Assembly: GCF_932526225.1 (NCBI RefSeq) | Contig: NC_064040.1 | Coordinates: 6,607,181-6,671,180 of the forward strand | Source: Nematostella vectensis | Lineage: Eukaryota; Cnidaria; Anthozoa; Actiniaria; Edwardsiidae | DNA length: 64,000 nucleotides | Reading direction: 5' to 3' | In this document: positions 26,772 through 37,740 of the stretch, piece by piece | Numbering within the stretch: position 1 is the first letter of the stretch | How the letters are laid out: each line of letters starts with the position of its first letter | Program-made: the position numbers and the translations under genes | Notes under the pieces: generated by a model | The model's database searches: none | Told to the model about the DNA's origin: nothing | Seen by the model: only the letters and a program-made list of their open reading frames with translations

Positions 26772-27580
26772 TCAAATGTCTTGCATACTTCTCGATATAT
26801 CAGCAATGCTTTCACTTTCATAGAAGTATTCTCTCTCGAGCCATTTAGTAAGGTTTGTATTCGTACTGTCAGAGCTATCTCCAAGACTCTGCTCTGAATC
26901 AAACGTGGCCAGTTGTGGCCCATTAAATACTGCTGCATCATTTGCAAGAATTTGGTGGTCATCGTGTTGGCAAGTAACCATCTTTGTGGTTCTAGCTGCC
27001 CTGCCGCACTTGCATTTGGTTGCCCTATTTGTGGAATGCAACAGATTGTTTATCTCTTCACTTTTCTTCCCCTTGATTGAATATCCAAGTAAGCTTATCA
27101 TTTCGCGTAGTTTTGTACTCGCAGTTTCTTTCATATACTGTTTGATGAATTCCCCGAGCTCAGCATCGTCGGATTTCTTGGGATACTCTAACCGCACCGT
27201 TTTGTACGCAGTGTTCAGAATTGCGAGGAATAGATTGACCAAAATCATTCGCGTAGAAAACAAAAAGCAAAGAGAAAATATAGGTCCAAGCAGTGGCTGT
27301 GTTGAATGAATTTCTTTGAACTTAACTTTCCCACCAATAGCAAGTTGTAGAAGAGTTCCCAAAGCAGTGAAGGATGACGAAAACTCAAACAATGATTGTC
27401 CAAAGCAGTTAAACCCCATTGCGCAGAATGTCATCAGCACGGTAGCAAATACTACATAATGCGAGACAGTAATTTTGCCGACGTCCTTAGGGTTCGTGAC
27501 ATATGGCAAACATGTTTATTAAACCGAATACTCCTCAGACATTTTACTGTGCTGAGAAAAGTGACGAGAAAAGGAAAGTG
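26772..27580 (-). pseudogene. Gene C channel-exon remnant (S4 to tail)
   Basis: Read on the minus strand, it starts with VKCLRSIRFNKHVCHM, shifts frame near 27475, then continues as VVFATVLMTFCAMGFNCFGQ, a pore segment AIGGKVKFKEI and S6 MILVNLFLAILNTAY. A 245-codon open frame (27509-26772) survives and includes a tail of its own. The pore has IGGK where genes A and D have LGGD. Confidence 0.85.
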
Positions 27581-28726
27581 ACGTTCAAAAGGGACTTATA
27601 AGAGCGTATTACCATTATTTATCCCCTTTCAATGTTCCATACAATCATATACATGTTGCAGGTACAGAATACGTGCAAAATACAGTATATGTATTCAGCT
27701 TAAAAGCTCAGGACGCTTACCTGAATTTAACAAATTCTGTCTTAAAATAACCATGGAAGTATTTCTCGTCTAAATAGGTGTTCAACTAAAGGAGAGAAAG
27801 AAATGGTGAAATAAGAAAATAAAACGACCATATACAGTTAAAACCAAACTAAAACGCTTAAATTTTTATGGTAAAATTTATTTCCAGAGAATTCCCTATT
27901 TTATGTAATTGTAGCTATAATTATTTATTATTTTAGATAAAGGAAATATGGGTTATTAAACAAACCATTTCCTCGGTGCTATTTGCGATTGTTTGGTATT
28001 GTGCAGTGCTTTGAGTCGAGTAAGCTCTGCGAAAAATTGTGTCTTTGTAGAGAAGCCAGGCGTCCATATAACGGTCTATCAATTAACAAATCAAGATAAT
28101 AATGAATAGTAAGTATCGCAATTGTTCGAATAAGCGCTTCCCCTTTATGCACTTAACACTATTAAGCGCCTCAACTAAGAGAAAAATATGGATAAGTGCT
28201 TCATCGAACCGAGGAAATAGGGTGCACATTATATAAAAAGCAAAAGATCGCCTGTGAGCATTCCAAGAGCTATTTAATCGCTTCAATATTAATCGCAAGT
28301 TAAGCCGATGACTTGCAGCAAATGGAAACAATATTTTTAATGTGTCTAACATTTTCCCTGGAAATTAGTATGGTAATCGTACAGGCTTCGATTCATCTGC
28401 TTCACACTCGGATAGTTCCATGCCAGACCAAAGTTTTTGTGCCATTCTAATGGAATCAGCTTAACTCTTGAAGCTATAACTGGTCGGAGAACACTTTGAT
28501 GACCAACTGTCGATGAGTTCTTGTTGCCTTGAAAATGCTGAAGAACAAAATATTTGTTCTAGTTTATTTATCAATAGTCAGAAGGACATGGGGAACTCAG
28601 TTCCTAGATGACAAGATTGCTTAAAAAATTCCTTACCCGTTGATGCTAAACACCCATTCGCCTGAATTGGTACATACTCACAAACCTTTACCATCAGCTG
28701 GCGATCTTTCCATTTCCCTCCATAGA

Positions 28727-29465
28727 TACTTACCCATTTACTGTTACCACTAGCTGGATCCACCTCCCCCCCCCCCAACCTCTCCTCCTTAATGACTTGC
28801 CCATTTCATTGCTGCCGACAACTGGCGCCTTGTTCAACTCCTTCCCCTACATGGCCAATTGCCCATTTCATTGCTGCCGACAACTGGCGCCTTGTTCAAC
28901 TCCTTCCCCTACATGGCCAATTGCCCATTTCATTGCTGCCGACAACTGGCGCCTTGTTGCCTTCCTTCCCCATACATGGCCAATTGCCCATTTCATTGCT
29001 GCCGACAACTGGCGCCTTGTTCCCCTCCTTCCCCTACATGGCCAATTGCCCATTTCATTGCTGCCGACAACTGGCGCATTGTTCAACTCCTTCCCCTACA
29101 TGGGTAATTGCCCATTTCACTGCTGCCGACAACTGGCGCCTTGTTCCCCTCCTTCCGCTACATGGGTAATTGCATGGGTAGATGCTGCCGACAACTGGCG
29201 CCTTGTTGCCTTCCTTCCCCATACATGGCCAATGCCCATTTCATTGCTGCCGACAACTGGCGCCTTGTTCCCCTCCTTCCGCTACATGGGTAATTGCATG
29301 GGTAGATGCTGCCGACAACTGGCGCCTTGTTCCCTTCCTTCCCCTACATGGGCAATTGCCCATTTCACTGCTGCCATCTCCCCTCCATAAGTTCTTGCTC
29401 ATTTCACTGCTGCCACAAGCTTGATGGGGCCAAAGTACCCCACCCTCCCCTTCACAGGTACTTAC
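28727..29465 (-). repeat. Minisatellite in intron 2 of pseudogene C
   Basis: About eleven units of roughly 60 bp (on the minus strand, GGCGCCAGTTGTCGGCAGCA followed by ATGGGCAATTGGCC) lie directly after the exon 2 remnant. The unit is recognisably the same exon-2-end/donor unit as in gene B. Many copies have lost the donor core (GGCAATTG instead of GGTAAGTA). The remnant exon 2 itself still has AATGG|GTAAGT. Confidence 0.85.
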
Positions 29466-29810
29466 CCATTCACTACTGCGATCAGCTGGCGCCAAAGTCT
29501 TCTCATTGTCATCTTCTTGTGTGGAGTACATCATCATAAACTTGGTCACCCACTCTTGAATGCCCCTCTCCCAATAACCTTGCGTCGCTATCCCGGTGAT
29601 GACCACATCCCGACCAAAATTTTCCGATACCCAAGAATCCCCTGCGATTCGGTGTTTCGGCGGTAAGATAATCCCAATGAGAGCTTTGAACTGTTCCTCG
29701 AAGAGCTGTATATTTCATCATCCTTGTTTTGATAAGCTTCGATGACTTTGAATCATTTGTTCGTCCCAAAACATGAGCAATAAGCTTGTTACAGGAGTCT
29801 GTATCAAAAT

Positions 29811-30179
29811 TCACGAAGGTATGTGAAGAGAAAGAAGATACGATATATCATTATGAAACAACACCGACAAAGCATTCATCAGCGATATTTGGTCCTCTTC
29901 TATCCCGGTTTGACTCACATATGAAACATTTCTAGTTAAAGTAGCACGCGATGTCCAGTCAACAAGTTGAGCTGTCGCTATTACCTTTCGTTGAGGACAG
30001 AGAAATTTAGTTGTGCCGCTTTTGAATCCACGTTCGTCGAAATTGAATTGCAAACCTGGTTTGCAAAAATTCAAATTCGTCCTTACCCTTGGGAAATGAT
30101 GTCTTAATACAATGTGCATTAAATGATGGACAACTAGCTTATTTCTACTGTACACAAAAACTTTGAATTCTTTAGTCAA
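29811..30179 (-). other. Unrecognised open frame of 122 codons upstream of pseudogene C
   Basis: The frame starts MTKEFKVFVYSRNK and has mixed composition, including KPGLQFNFDERGF and QLVDWTSRATLTR, more protein-like than most random frames here. It ends 13 bases before the exon 2 remnant of gene C. I recognise no family, and it lacks obvious splice or promoter context. It may be chance, an exon remnant or transposon debris. Confidence 0.2.
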
Positions 30180-31755
30180 CTACGTACAACTGGCGCCCGG
30201 AAATGGTCATTATACTTCATAACCACGAGAAGCCTCAAAATATCTGAAAAAACTACGGTAAAATTAATATTGTGTAGTTCCAGAAAATATCCAGGAGGTA
30301 TGACCCCCCCCCCCCCCACTCTTCTGGAATTTCAAACCCCCTGGAAAAAAATAAATACAGTAACTGTTAAGAGAAAAAGGGCATTTCACCTCCCCCCCGG
30401 AATTTCCAGTTCCCTCAAGGGGGGTGGATATTTTCTGGAACTACACATTCGATTTTCAGGTTCAAAAGTCATGTCTGAAATACCAAAATCTGTCAAAGAA
30501 ATGAAAAAAAAATCCATAAGAAGAAATAAAATAAGTTCACTTCATCTCAACATAGTAGAACCCTTCACCCTCTCACCTCACGCTATGCTTTGCTTTGTTC
30601 GGTCTTGTTCAGTTAGTTGTTTGTTAACTTGTTAAATGTGTGATCTGTGTGTATCTGTGTGCTTGTGTATGATTGCGTCCAGTTATCCTTTACCTGACAT
30701 TTCAATACATACTACCAGAACTCGAAAACAACAACAACAGAAAAAACCGAAAGCAAGATCCCACCCTAGCGCTCAGCTACTGAAGGCGCCAAATCTAAGT
30801 TGTTCATTGGTATGCATCTGGGAGCTACATGCAGGATATCCCACAAAACAAACAAAAAATAATACACAAAAACAAACAAGTACATAGATAAAAAAAAGAT
30901 AAGGAAAAAAGAAAAATTTGCCGGTATGGCCAACCAAAACATAGAGATAACATAACCGAAACAACACAAAAGAAAACACCACGATCAATTAGCACCGTAT
31001 GCCAAAACAAAGACTGCGGTTGGATTAAAATATTGGAATAGCAATTTATTCTAAAATCTAAAAAAGGAAACAAGCTTAGTGCTCTCTACCAGCTTGCATC
31101 AATTGTAAAATTGAATTATGTATATCTACATTATCTTCAGGGATCTGCGCCAATTAGTAATAAATACTCGCCCCCTGCCCAGTTATCTTTTGAGCACGAG
31201 AAGAGTAACAAAATGAAAAGAGGATGCGGAGCTTTCATTATCTTGCAATGTACCACCCAGTGCGCAATGTCATTTTCGAAAGCATCGAGGCGTACTTTAA
31301 AGATTACCCCTTTATCAATAAAATATGAGTCTTAAGGTATGGGATTCTTTTTCCAATGTTATTATAAATAAATTCAAACACTACGGCGTAATGGCTTTTG
31401 CTATTCACGGAATCAAACGACTTTAAAAGTTAAAGCACCATGAGACCTTTGAAACAGTGATTTAACATCTATAGCGCAATATCTTAGCTAAGATGATGTT
31501 CACTTTACTCCTAAAAGGGGGGGAACTAAAAACGATTCAATTCAAAATTATTTGCGTTTCACTGCAAATTTAGGGTCATTGCCTTTTCAAATCTTTTTTC
31601 TTTTATACTTCTGACAAAATACCTGGTCGTAAAGGGGTAGCAAAGGCGTACTAGTCTCATTTAAGCGGCCATTATAGGTAAATGCAGGATTTCTATATGA
31701 GTGTAGTTCCTAGTTCTCTTTTTTTTGTCTAAAATGTATTTGCTTTTGTCGTCGA
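30180..31755. other. Intergenic region between pseudogene C and the LTR element
   Basis: Apart from the MITE at 30271-30447, I see AT-rich sequence with A-rich runs around 30840-30990. No exon homologous to the cluster genes and no other credible gene is visible. No signal-peptide exon for pseudogene C was found. Confidence 0.5.
30271..30447. mobile_element. MITE with 23-bp perfect terminal inverted repeats
   Basis: The left end (30271-30293, TGTGTAGTTCCAGAAAATAT then CCA) is mirrored exactly at 30425-30447. The interior has C and G tracts. A partial second copy lies at about 51408-51492. No coding capacity. Confidence 0.75.
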
Positions 31756-31796
31756 TGTAGTATTGGGCTACCTGTAGTGGCAGAGGGACTAGGGGA
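31756..31796 (+). repeat. 5' LTR remnant
   Basis: Forty-one bases match the start of the 3' LTR at 33329 with a few differences, then the match stops. Since reverse transcription makes both LTRs equal, the rest was deleted after insertion. Confidence 0.8.
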
Positions 31797-31879
31797 TATA
31801 GATTACCATACTGCTACACCTGCCAGCATCCGACAAGAGACTAGAGGAAATACGGTCAGAGCTGAAGAGAGACGACGCA

Positions 31880-33142
31880 TTGAAAGTCGTGATGCATTAC
31901 GTACAGAATGGGTGGCCAGAAACCAAACAGAAGCTCTATGGGCCCGTGAAGAAATACTGGGGTGAAAGAGGAAGCTTATCCACCCACGAAGGCCTATTGA
32001 TGAGGGGACGAAGACTTGTAATTCCGTCGAGTCTCAGGCCAGATATCTTACGGTACCTACATGATGGTCACCAAGGCATATTCAAGACACGGGACAATGC
32101 AGCATCGTCCGTTTGGTGGCCCGGAATCTCCAAACAAATTGAAGAGATGGTTTGCAATTGTGCCACCTGCGAAAAATATCGGAAAGAACGTATAGAACCG
32201 ATGAAGGGAACGGATTTCCCAGAGCGACCGTGGTCCAAACTCGGAGCAGACTTCTTCCAACATGAAGGCCGACACTACCTGCACATAATCGACTACTATT
32301 CGCGCGATATCGAAATATACTTGGTGAGCAAGAATGTAACAGCCTGTGATACAATAAACAAGATGAAGAATGCCTTTAGTCGACATGGAATCCCAGATAT
32401 CTTAGTTACCGACAACGGACCACAGTTCGCTTCTGCAGAGTTCAACAAGTTTGCGGCAACAAGGGGATTCGATCACATAACTTTATCACCTCGGTACGCC
32501 CAGTCAAATGGCGAATCGGAACGAGCTGTCGAGACAATAAAGAACTTTCTGAAGAAGTGCGATGACGAGTACCTCGCTCTTCTAAGCTACAGAAACACAC
32601 CGCTTCACAACGGATATTCTCCCTCACAGCTAAGTATGGCTCGCAAACTAAAAACTAGAGTACCATGCCATACTGACGAGTCGAAACCTCAACTCCCAGA
32701 CAATGATGTAGTGAGAAAGAGAGAAAGAGAGTACAGAAGACAAATGCGGGAAGACTATGACCGCAGACACAGAGTTGCAGAGGGGGAGGAGTTAGCAAAA
32801 GGTGATCGAGTATGGATACCAGACCTAAAGACGGAGGGGACAATAATTAGGCCACACGAAACCCTACGATCGGTTGTAATACAAACACCAAAGGGATTGC
32901 GGAGACAAAACCGTCGACAGGAAAGAAGAGCCTTAGGAAGCCCTCAGCCAACATACGCTGCTACACAGTACAGGGCCCCTATACTCCCCGAGAGATACAC
33001 GACTCCGGAAGCAATACAAAGCCAGTCAAGCCCTCTCCCGGTACAACAACCATCAGTCTCCGACAAAGAGACCTTCAATGAAATGTCTGGACCCACACAA
33101 GGAGATGGGAATCGAGTACCACAGCCGTTTCCTACGCCATAG
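31880..33142 (+). pseudogene. Retrotransposon integrase fragment
   Basis: The frame contains an HHCC zinc-binding region (HDGHQG ... CNCATC) and the integrase core with its acidic triad: D in GADFF, D in VTDNGPQF, and E in NGESERAVE. A basic C-terminal region (REYRRQMREDYDRRHR) follows. The protease, reverse transcriptase and RNase H are absent. The frame is open for 420 codons but is cut off from any gag-pol start, so it is a relic. The catalytic residues appear intact. Confidence 0.85.
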
Positions 33143-33328
33143 CAGCCAAACCTGAGGCGATCAGAGAGAGTGCGCCGCAGACCTTGCAGATACATTGAAG
33201 AATACTGACTGACAATGACTGCTGTTAGTTACCGTTAGAACAATGTTAGAATATTTACTTGTATAGGTCAATTTAGAAGTAGAACATAAGTACACGTTTG
33301 TATGTTAGGTTACTGTTAAAAGGGGAGA

Positions 33329-33467
33329 TGTAGTATGGGGCTACCTGTAATAGCAGAGGGACTAGGGGGACTGGGGCGAAGTAAGATGGCGGCCTCCTAG
33401 AGCGATCGAACTACGATTGTATGGTAGCACCTTAGAGTATCTTAGACACAATAAACGTCTTACTACA
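33329..33467 (+). repeat. 3' LTR (139 bp)
   Basis: The LTR runs from TGTAGTATGGGG to CTTACTACA, with short inverted ends. It contains an AATAAA near its 3' end (about 33450) that could serve as a polyadenylation signal. Confidence 0.85.
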
Positions 33468-33472
33468 GTCGA

Positions 33473-35465
33473 AATACAGCTTTAAAATATTCGGAGAGTT
33501 CCCTATTGGCGCATAATGTATGGTTATATTGGAAATTTTTGTTGTCTTCTTTGGCTTTGACCGTACAAAAATATATTTTTTTCTAATGAATTACTATCAC
33601 TCTCCTAATTTTTGTGAATTAAAAAAAAAGTGATTCAAAATTGTTAACTGTTAATCTTTGTCTGTTTGACCTGGAATTGATTCGTTTGGCTTTGAGATGA
33701 AAAGACCGTCGCGTGAGTAACGTTGAGTGGTCATCTCAGGTCCGGTTGTTCTAAAGATATCTTATGATATGATGCTTTGCAAGCTGTGATTAATGCAAGA
33801 TGTGTGGTTCAAGAAAAGTTCAAGGATTAGTCACTGTGTGCTGAGGCCATGAAAATGCTCCTGCTGGAGCAGAATGAGCGTTTTGTTAGAGGAAATTCTT
33901 AATTAATTGGTTGTGCAGTAACTCCTATGATATTGGTTTGATGCAGTTCGTCTTCGAAATGGGAACAATTACACCTTTACTCTTACCGCCTTCATGACTA
34001 AGATCATCTGCGCGCCATAAGGACGCGCGGCGGTTGAGAATATCATTAAGGCGTATGGAGAGCGTCATCCCCACCCCCAACGACGACGACGTCGTCGTCG
34101 CAAAGACGTCGGCGATGGCATCAAGAGGCGTGTTTTTCGCCATTGGCTGAAGGATTAAATAGTTAACAAAATATAAAATTTAAAAAACTTAAAAAATATA
34201 AAACTCCTGCGTTTTTTCTTTTGGGGAGAAAATGCCATCCGGCGCATTGGACAGTTGATAAGAGAGCTAAGATAAAACTAAGGGTAACAATCAAGGGATA
34301 AACAAAATCCCCTAATACGCAGTCAATATGACCTTCGTCACGCAATGCGCTTGTTCTTCCTACTCGTCATCAGAATCTATAAAGTGCAACATGTGCAGGG
34401 GAGTAAGGCTGTCCCTAAGATGGTTGGCAACTTTTGAGAAACTTTTAGGATTTACGGCAAATTTTCTCTTTCCGGGCATCTTTTGTAAATGAGAGTACTT
34501 TTGTTGTCATTCTCGGGTTTTTATGGATATATTCACCTCAAATGTGCATTTTTTGCTTAGTTATTATAGTAGTTTAACTACTTACATCATTTATTGATCT
34601 GGTAATATAAATGGCCATTTGGCCAACCTATGGTTTGATGAAGAGGCAGTTATGCTGGCCAGCGTTCCTTACTATGATTATTCAAAATGGCGAAGTCCTC
34701 GAGTGACGATGAACTTGTTTTTAGAAACAACAAGCGAGCGACAACAACAACAAGCGACAACATGACTGATAGCCAAAGCCTGCCTTTGAGTTGCACTCTG
34801 AACCAAATCGTTTTGTTTTTATATGATGCCTCTTTTATTGCATTATTATTAAATACATATTACATTGCATATTAGTATTACGTATTTGCGTTAAATGTCG
34901 AATCAAAAAAAATTTTTTTAATGTTGAAAAGAAATAATAAGCAGCATTCTCGCTACCACTTTGTAAAATGTAGTAGATTTTTTGGCAACTTTTTACACTT
35001 GGGAAAATTTTTAGGGTATTCGGGGAAGCGCATAGTCGAGCCTATACTATATGCGTACTGTCTCTTTGTCGCTTCGCATTAGAGCAAGGCGACAGAGCAA
35101 AAAAATGGCAAGTTTTCTCTAAATAAGGTCTGTTTATTATCTTGTAATTGACCTTGACGGTGTTGCCGTCTTCTTTTTATCGAAGCTCCCTTGTTTAGAA
35201 TGACGATGTCAGAAATGACAGGCGACTAATAAGAGATAAAAATCTTGTCGTGGCTCTTAATCTTGAAGAATGACATGCTAATCCCGCCCTTCAAATGGAC
35301 TCTGTTGCTGCAAAAGGGTCGCTTAGTTATTGATGTGCGTTTAACATTTACATCTTCTTTGAATAGGCTATTATGGTAAATGTAATCCCAAAATGTTCTG
35401 CTAGAGGGTATACCAATAGCTGTTCATAGCCTTAAACTAAAGTATTGAAAACTATGCTAATATAC
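33473..35465. other. Intergenic region between the LTR element and the 3' end of gene D
   Basis: No exon is recognisable. The stretch contains a perfect 20-bp palindrome of CGA/TCG triplets at about 34080-34099. A reverse-strand AATAAA (forward TTTATT near 35133) might serve gene D, but it is about 330 bases beyond the stop. Confidence 0.5.
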
Positions 35466-37740
35466 TCAAACAAAGAACTGGTCATTCAAACGGGCTGCCA
35501 GCATTTTTTTTCGATGATGATACATGGGTGTCTCCTGGAATTTCTTTCCTTTAAGAAACGAGGACTTTGGAAGATGCAGGCGCTTGCATTCTCTGAACTC
35601 TCGTACCGGATGATTTTTTATTTTTTTTAATGGCCTATTTCGTATCTCAACTGATAAATATGTGGCTTCTTCGTCTTTAATTGAAGTTCGCAAAGAAATG
35701 ATTAGTTTCCGTAATTCGTCGAGGGCTTCCTTGATTTCATTTAAGGTACCATTGTAATCGTCATCATCATTGTCGTAGTCGACGACTTCATATTCATCCC
35801 TATTACCATCAGCACCAGCATTATCAGGAACAGTAGCAATCGCCGAAGCTAGAGTATCCTCAATGATAATCTCATCAACTGATATCAAGCAGCCACTCCG
35901 TACTTTGTCATTGGCCGTGATATTCTCTTCGCTGCCCTTCCCATTGTTAACGATGACCTCGTTGCTAATAATAGAGTCCCGGGTCGACTCTTCTTTATAC
36001 GTTGCCTTTTCTTCTGCACTACTCAGATTACTTAAGACATTCTGGAAAAGTTTGTTTAGGTTGGTTTTAATACGTAATAGATTTTTACTAAAGTATTCAA
36101 CCATGAACTCCGCTAGCTCAGCATCTCTAAATCGCTCTCCTTCAAATTTGGTTTCCTCGTACGAATCATTGAGAATAGCTAAGAACATGTTCAAGAGAAT
36201 CATAGTCATAGAGAGCATGTACACAAAAGCGAACGCGGGACCAAGGATCCTGTTGATGTCTTGAAGCTCGAAGAAGTGCATGTCGCCACCGAGCACCATT
36301 TGCAAGCAGGATCTTAGTGACTGGAAGAATGAAGAGTATGGAGTGGACCTTGAACCGAAAGCGAGGAACCCAAGTTGAGTGAAGGCGAGCAGCACAGAGA
36401 CAAAAACAATAAAGAAATTCGCGATGCCCTTTGCAGACCTGGTCATCGTTCCAGTCATCTGACAAATACTTCGATTAAACCGTATCAGTCTTAGAAACTT
36501 GATCGTGATAATAAATATAACCAGTGATAGCAGGTAGATCTCACAGTCCGACCACAGAACAATGTAGTCCATACTAGACGTCTCAAACGGATTATCCCTA
36601 ACCCTTTGGACGAATTTACTGGTGTACTTTTCCTTGAAGAAGAACATGACAATAGCAGCTACTGTGCTCAGAATCTGAATAAGCTCCATCCAATTCCAGA
36701 ACTGTTTGGGGTATTCTCTCCCTTGTCGATAGATCTTTCCAAACTCGACAAACAAGAAAAACAGGATCATGAGCATTAGCATGAGCTGGCAAACCTGAAA
36801 GAACGACTGCATGTTGGTATCAGCGGAAGCGTATAAGACAAGTGTCCTCACAGTAGCGCGGGTATTTGTGCCACCAGTCCGAAATCTCTCGTAAAGATAC
36901 TTGACCGCAGAGAACAAGGAAGTTGTTGGCTCAAAAACAGTGAATTCCACAAAAACTGCTGCCGTTTTATCATCGATCCAGCTATTGTCCCGTAGTACAG
37001 AAACCACATTCCTTGCCTGCCAAATGTTGTAGCCAAGATCAGCAACAAAGCCACCACCGTCGTAGAACGAGTCCAGTCCAGTAAATGACAGAGAGCTCAG
37101 AGCATCGGCACTCTTATATCTCCAAGGTTTAGGGCAGATGTCCTGCAGCTTAAGTATTGACATGGATCTTGTCAGATTCCGTACAGGCTTCCACATGGGC
37201 ATATTCCACGGGGTTTTGTCCTCTTTGGAGTGCTTGTATAATGGAAGGCATCGGTTGAAAATGTGCGCCAGCTCTGGCTCGCTCAATTCCACTTGACAGA
37301 GAGGGTCTAAGAAAAAAGTGTTTGTTACACTCTGCATACGAGTTTAAAATAATGATATGGATTATAAAACTACGTTTCTGGACGACATCGAAAGAAAACG
37401 CAAACAACAGAAACATTCTTTTTAAACAATATGTCTGATTGGGTTGCACCGAGAAAAATCATTGAACTTTTAGTTGTTGTTGGCCGCCCAAATGCGCATT
37501 TGAATAAGTTCCCTAAAATATTTACTTTCAACCTCAAACGATGGATTGGCATATTGTCATAAATTAACCTGGTTTAAGGCGGACTTGTCTCAACCGCGGC
37601 ATGCCGACAATGAACGCTTCCCTGCTGCTGATAAATCCTTCATCGTACTCGAACGGCTTTCCGTTGTACCACTGTGGCTCATAGAGAGCAGGGAAAAGAG
37701 TCTCATTTGTCCACGCCCAAAAAGCCTCTGGAGAATCAAC
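35466..37740 (-). other. Gene D exons 17-18: TOP domain, channel and tail
   Basis: Exon 17 (37740-37569, 172 bp) starts VDSPEAFWAWTNETLFPALY. Exon 18 (37306-35466) has TPWNMPMWKPVRNLTRSMS, helices nearly identical to gene A, pore LGGD (36282-36293) and S6 LLNMFLAILNDSYEET. After the shared core the tail diverges. It has an acidic YDNDDDDY run and a basic C terminus, and it lacks the dileucine motif of A and B. Confidence 0.87.

Larger units (their letters stand above)
26426..29798 (-). pseudogene. Gene C: wrecked polycystin-1-like paralogue
   Basis: Remnants on the minus strand, in transcription order, are F5/8C exon 2 (29798-29466), exon 3 (28537-28397), exon 4 (28075-27966), exon 5 (27785-27721) and the second half of the channel exon (about 27580-26772). 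A piece of the TM exon (about 26560-26430) lies beyond the channel exon, out of order. Exon 2 has a one-base deletion against B and D, in the CAGGAGAATTC region. Exon 3 lacks one base near GGTCTGCGC and has lost its GT donor. The channel part changes frame near 27475. The exons for the REJ region, GPS, PLAT and TOP domain are absent. Exons 4 and 5 keep their exact lengths (110 and 65 bp). It cannot encode a full protein; I call it a pseudogene. Confidence 0.85.
31756..33467 (+). mobile_element. Internally deleted Ty3/gypsy-type LTR retrotransposon
   Basis: The 3' LTR (33329-33467) starts TGTAGTA and ends TACTACA and is preceded by a polypurine tract (AAAAGGGGAGA). A 41-bp remnant of the 5' LTR starts at 31756 with TGTAGTATTGGGCTACCTG. 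The element is flanked on both sides by GTCGA (31751-31755 and 33468-33472), a 5-bp target duplication. Only the integrase part of pol remains between them. The element shares no relation with the polycystin genes and sits between C and D. Confidence 0.88.

Noticed and set aside
28797-29390. Plus-strand frames with repeated PFHCCRQLAPC units
   Set aside because: They are the antisense of the minisatellite in pseudogene C. Several frames are open only because the unit length is a multiple of three.
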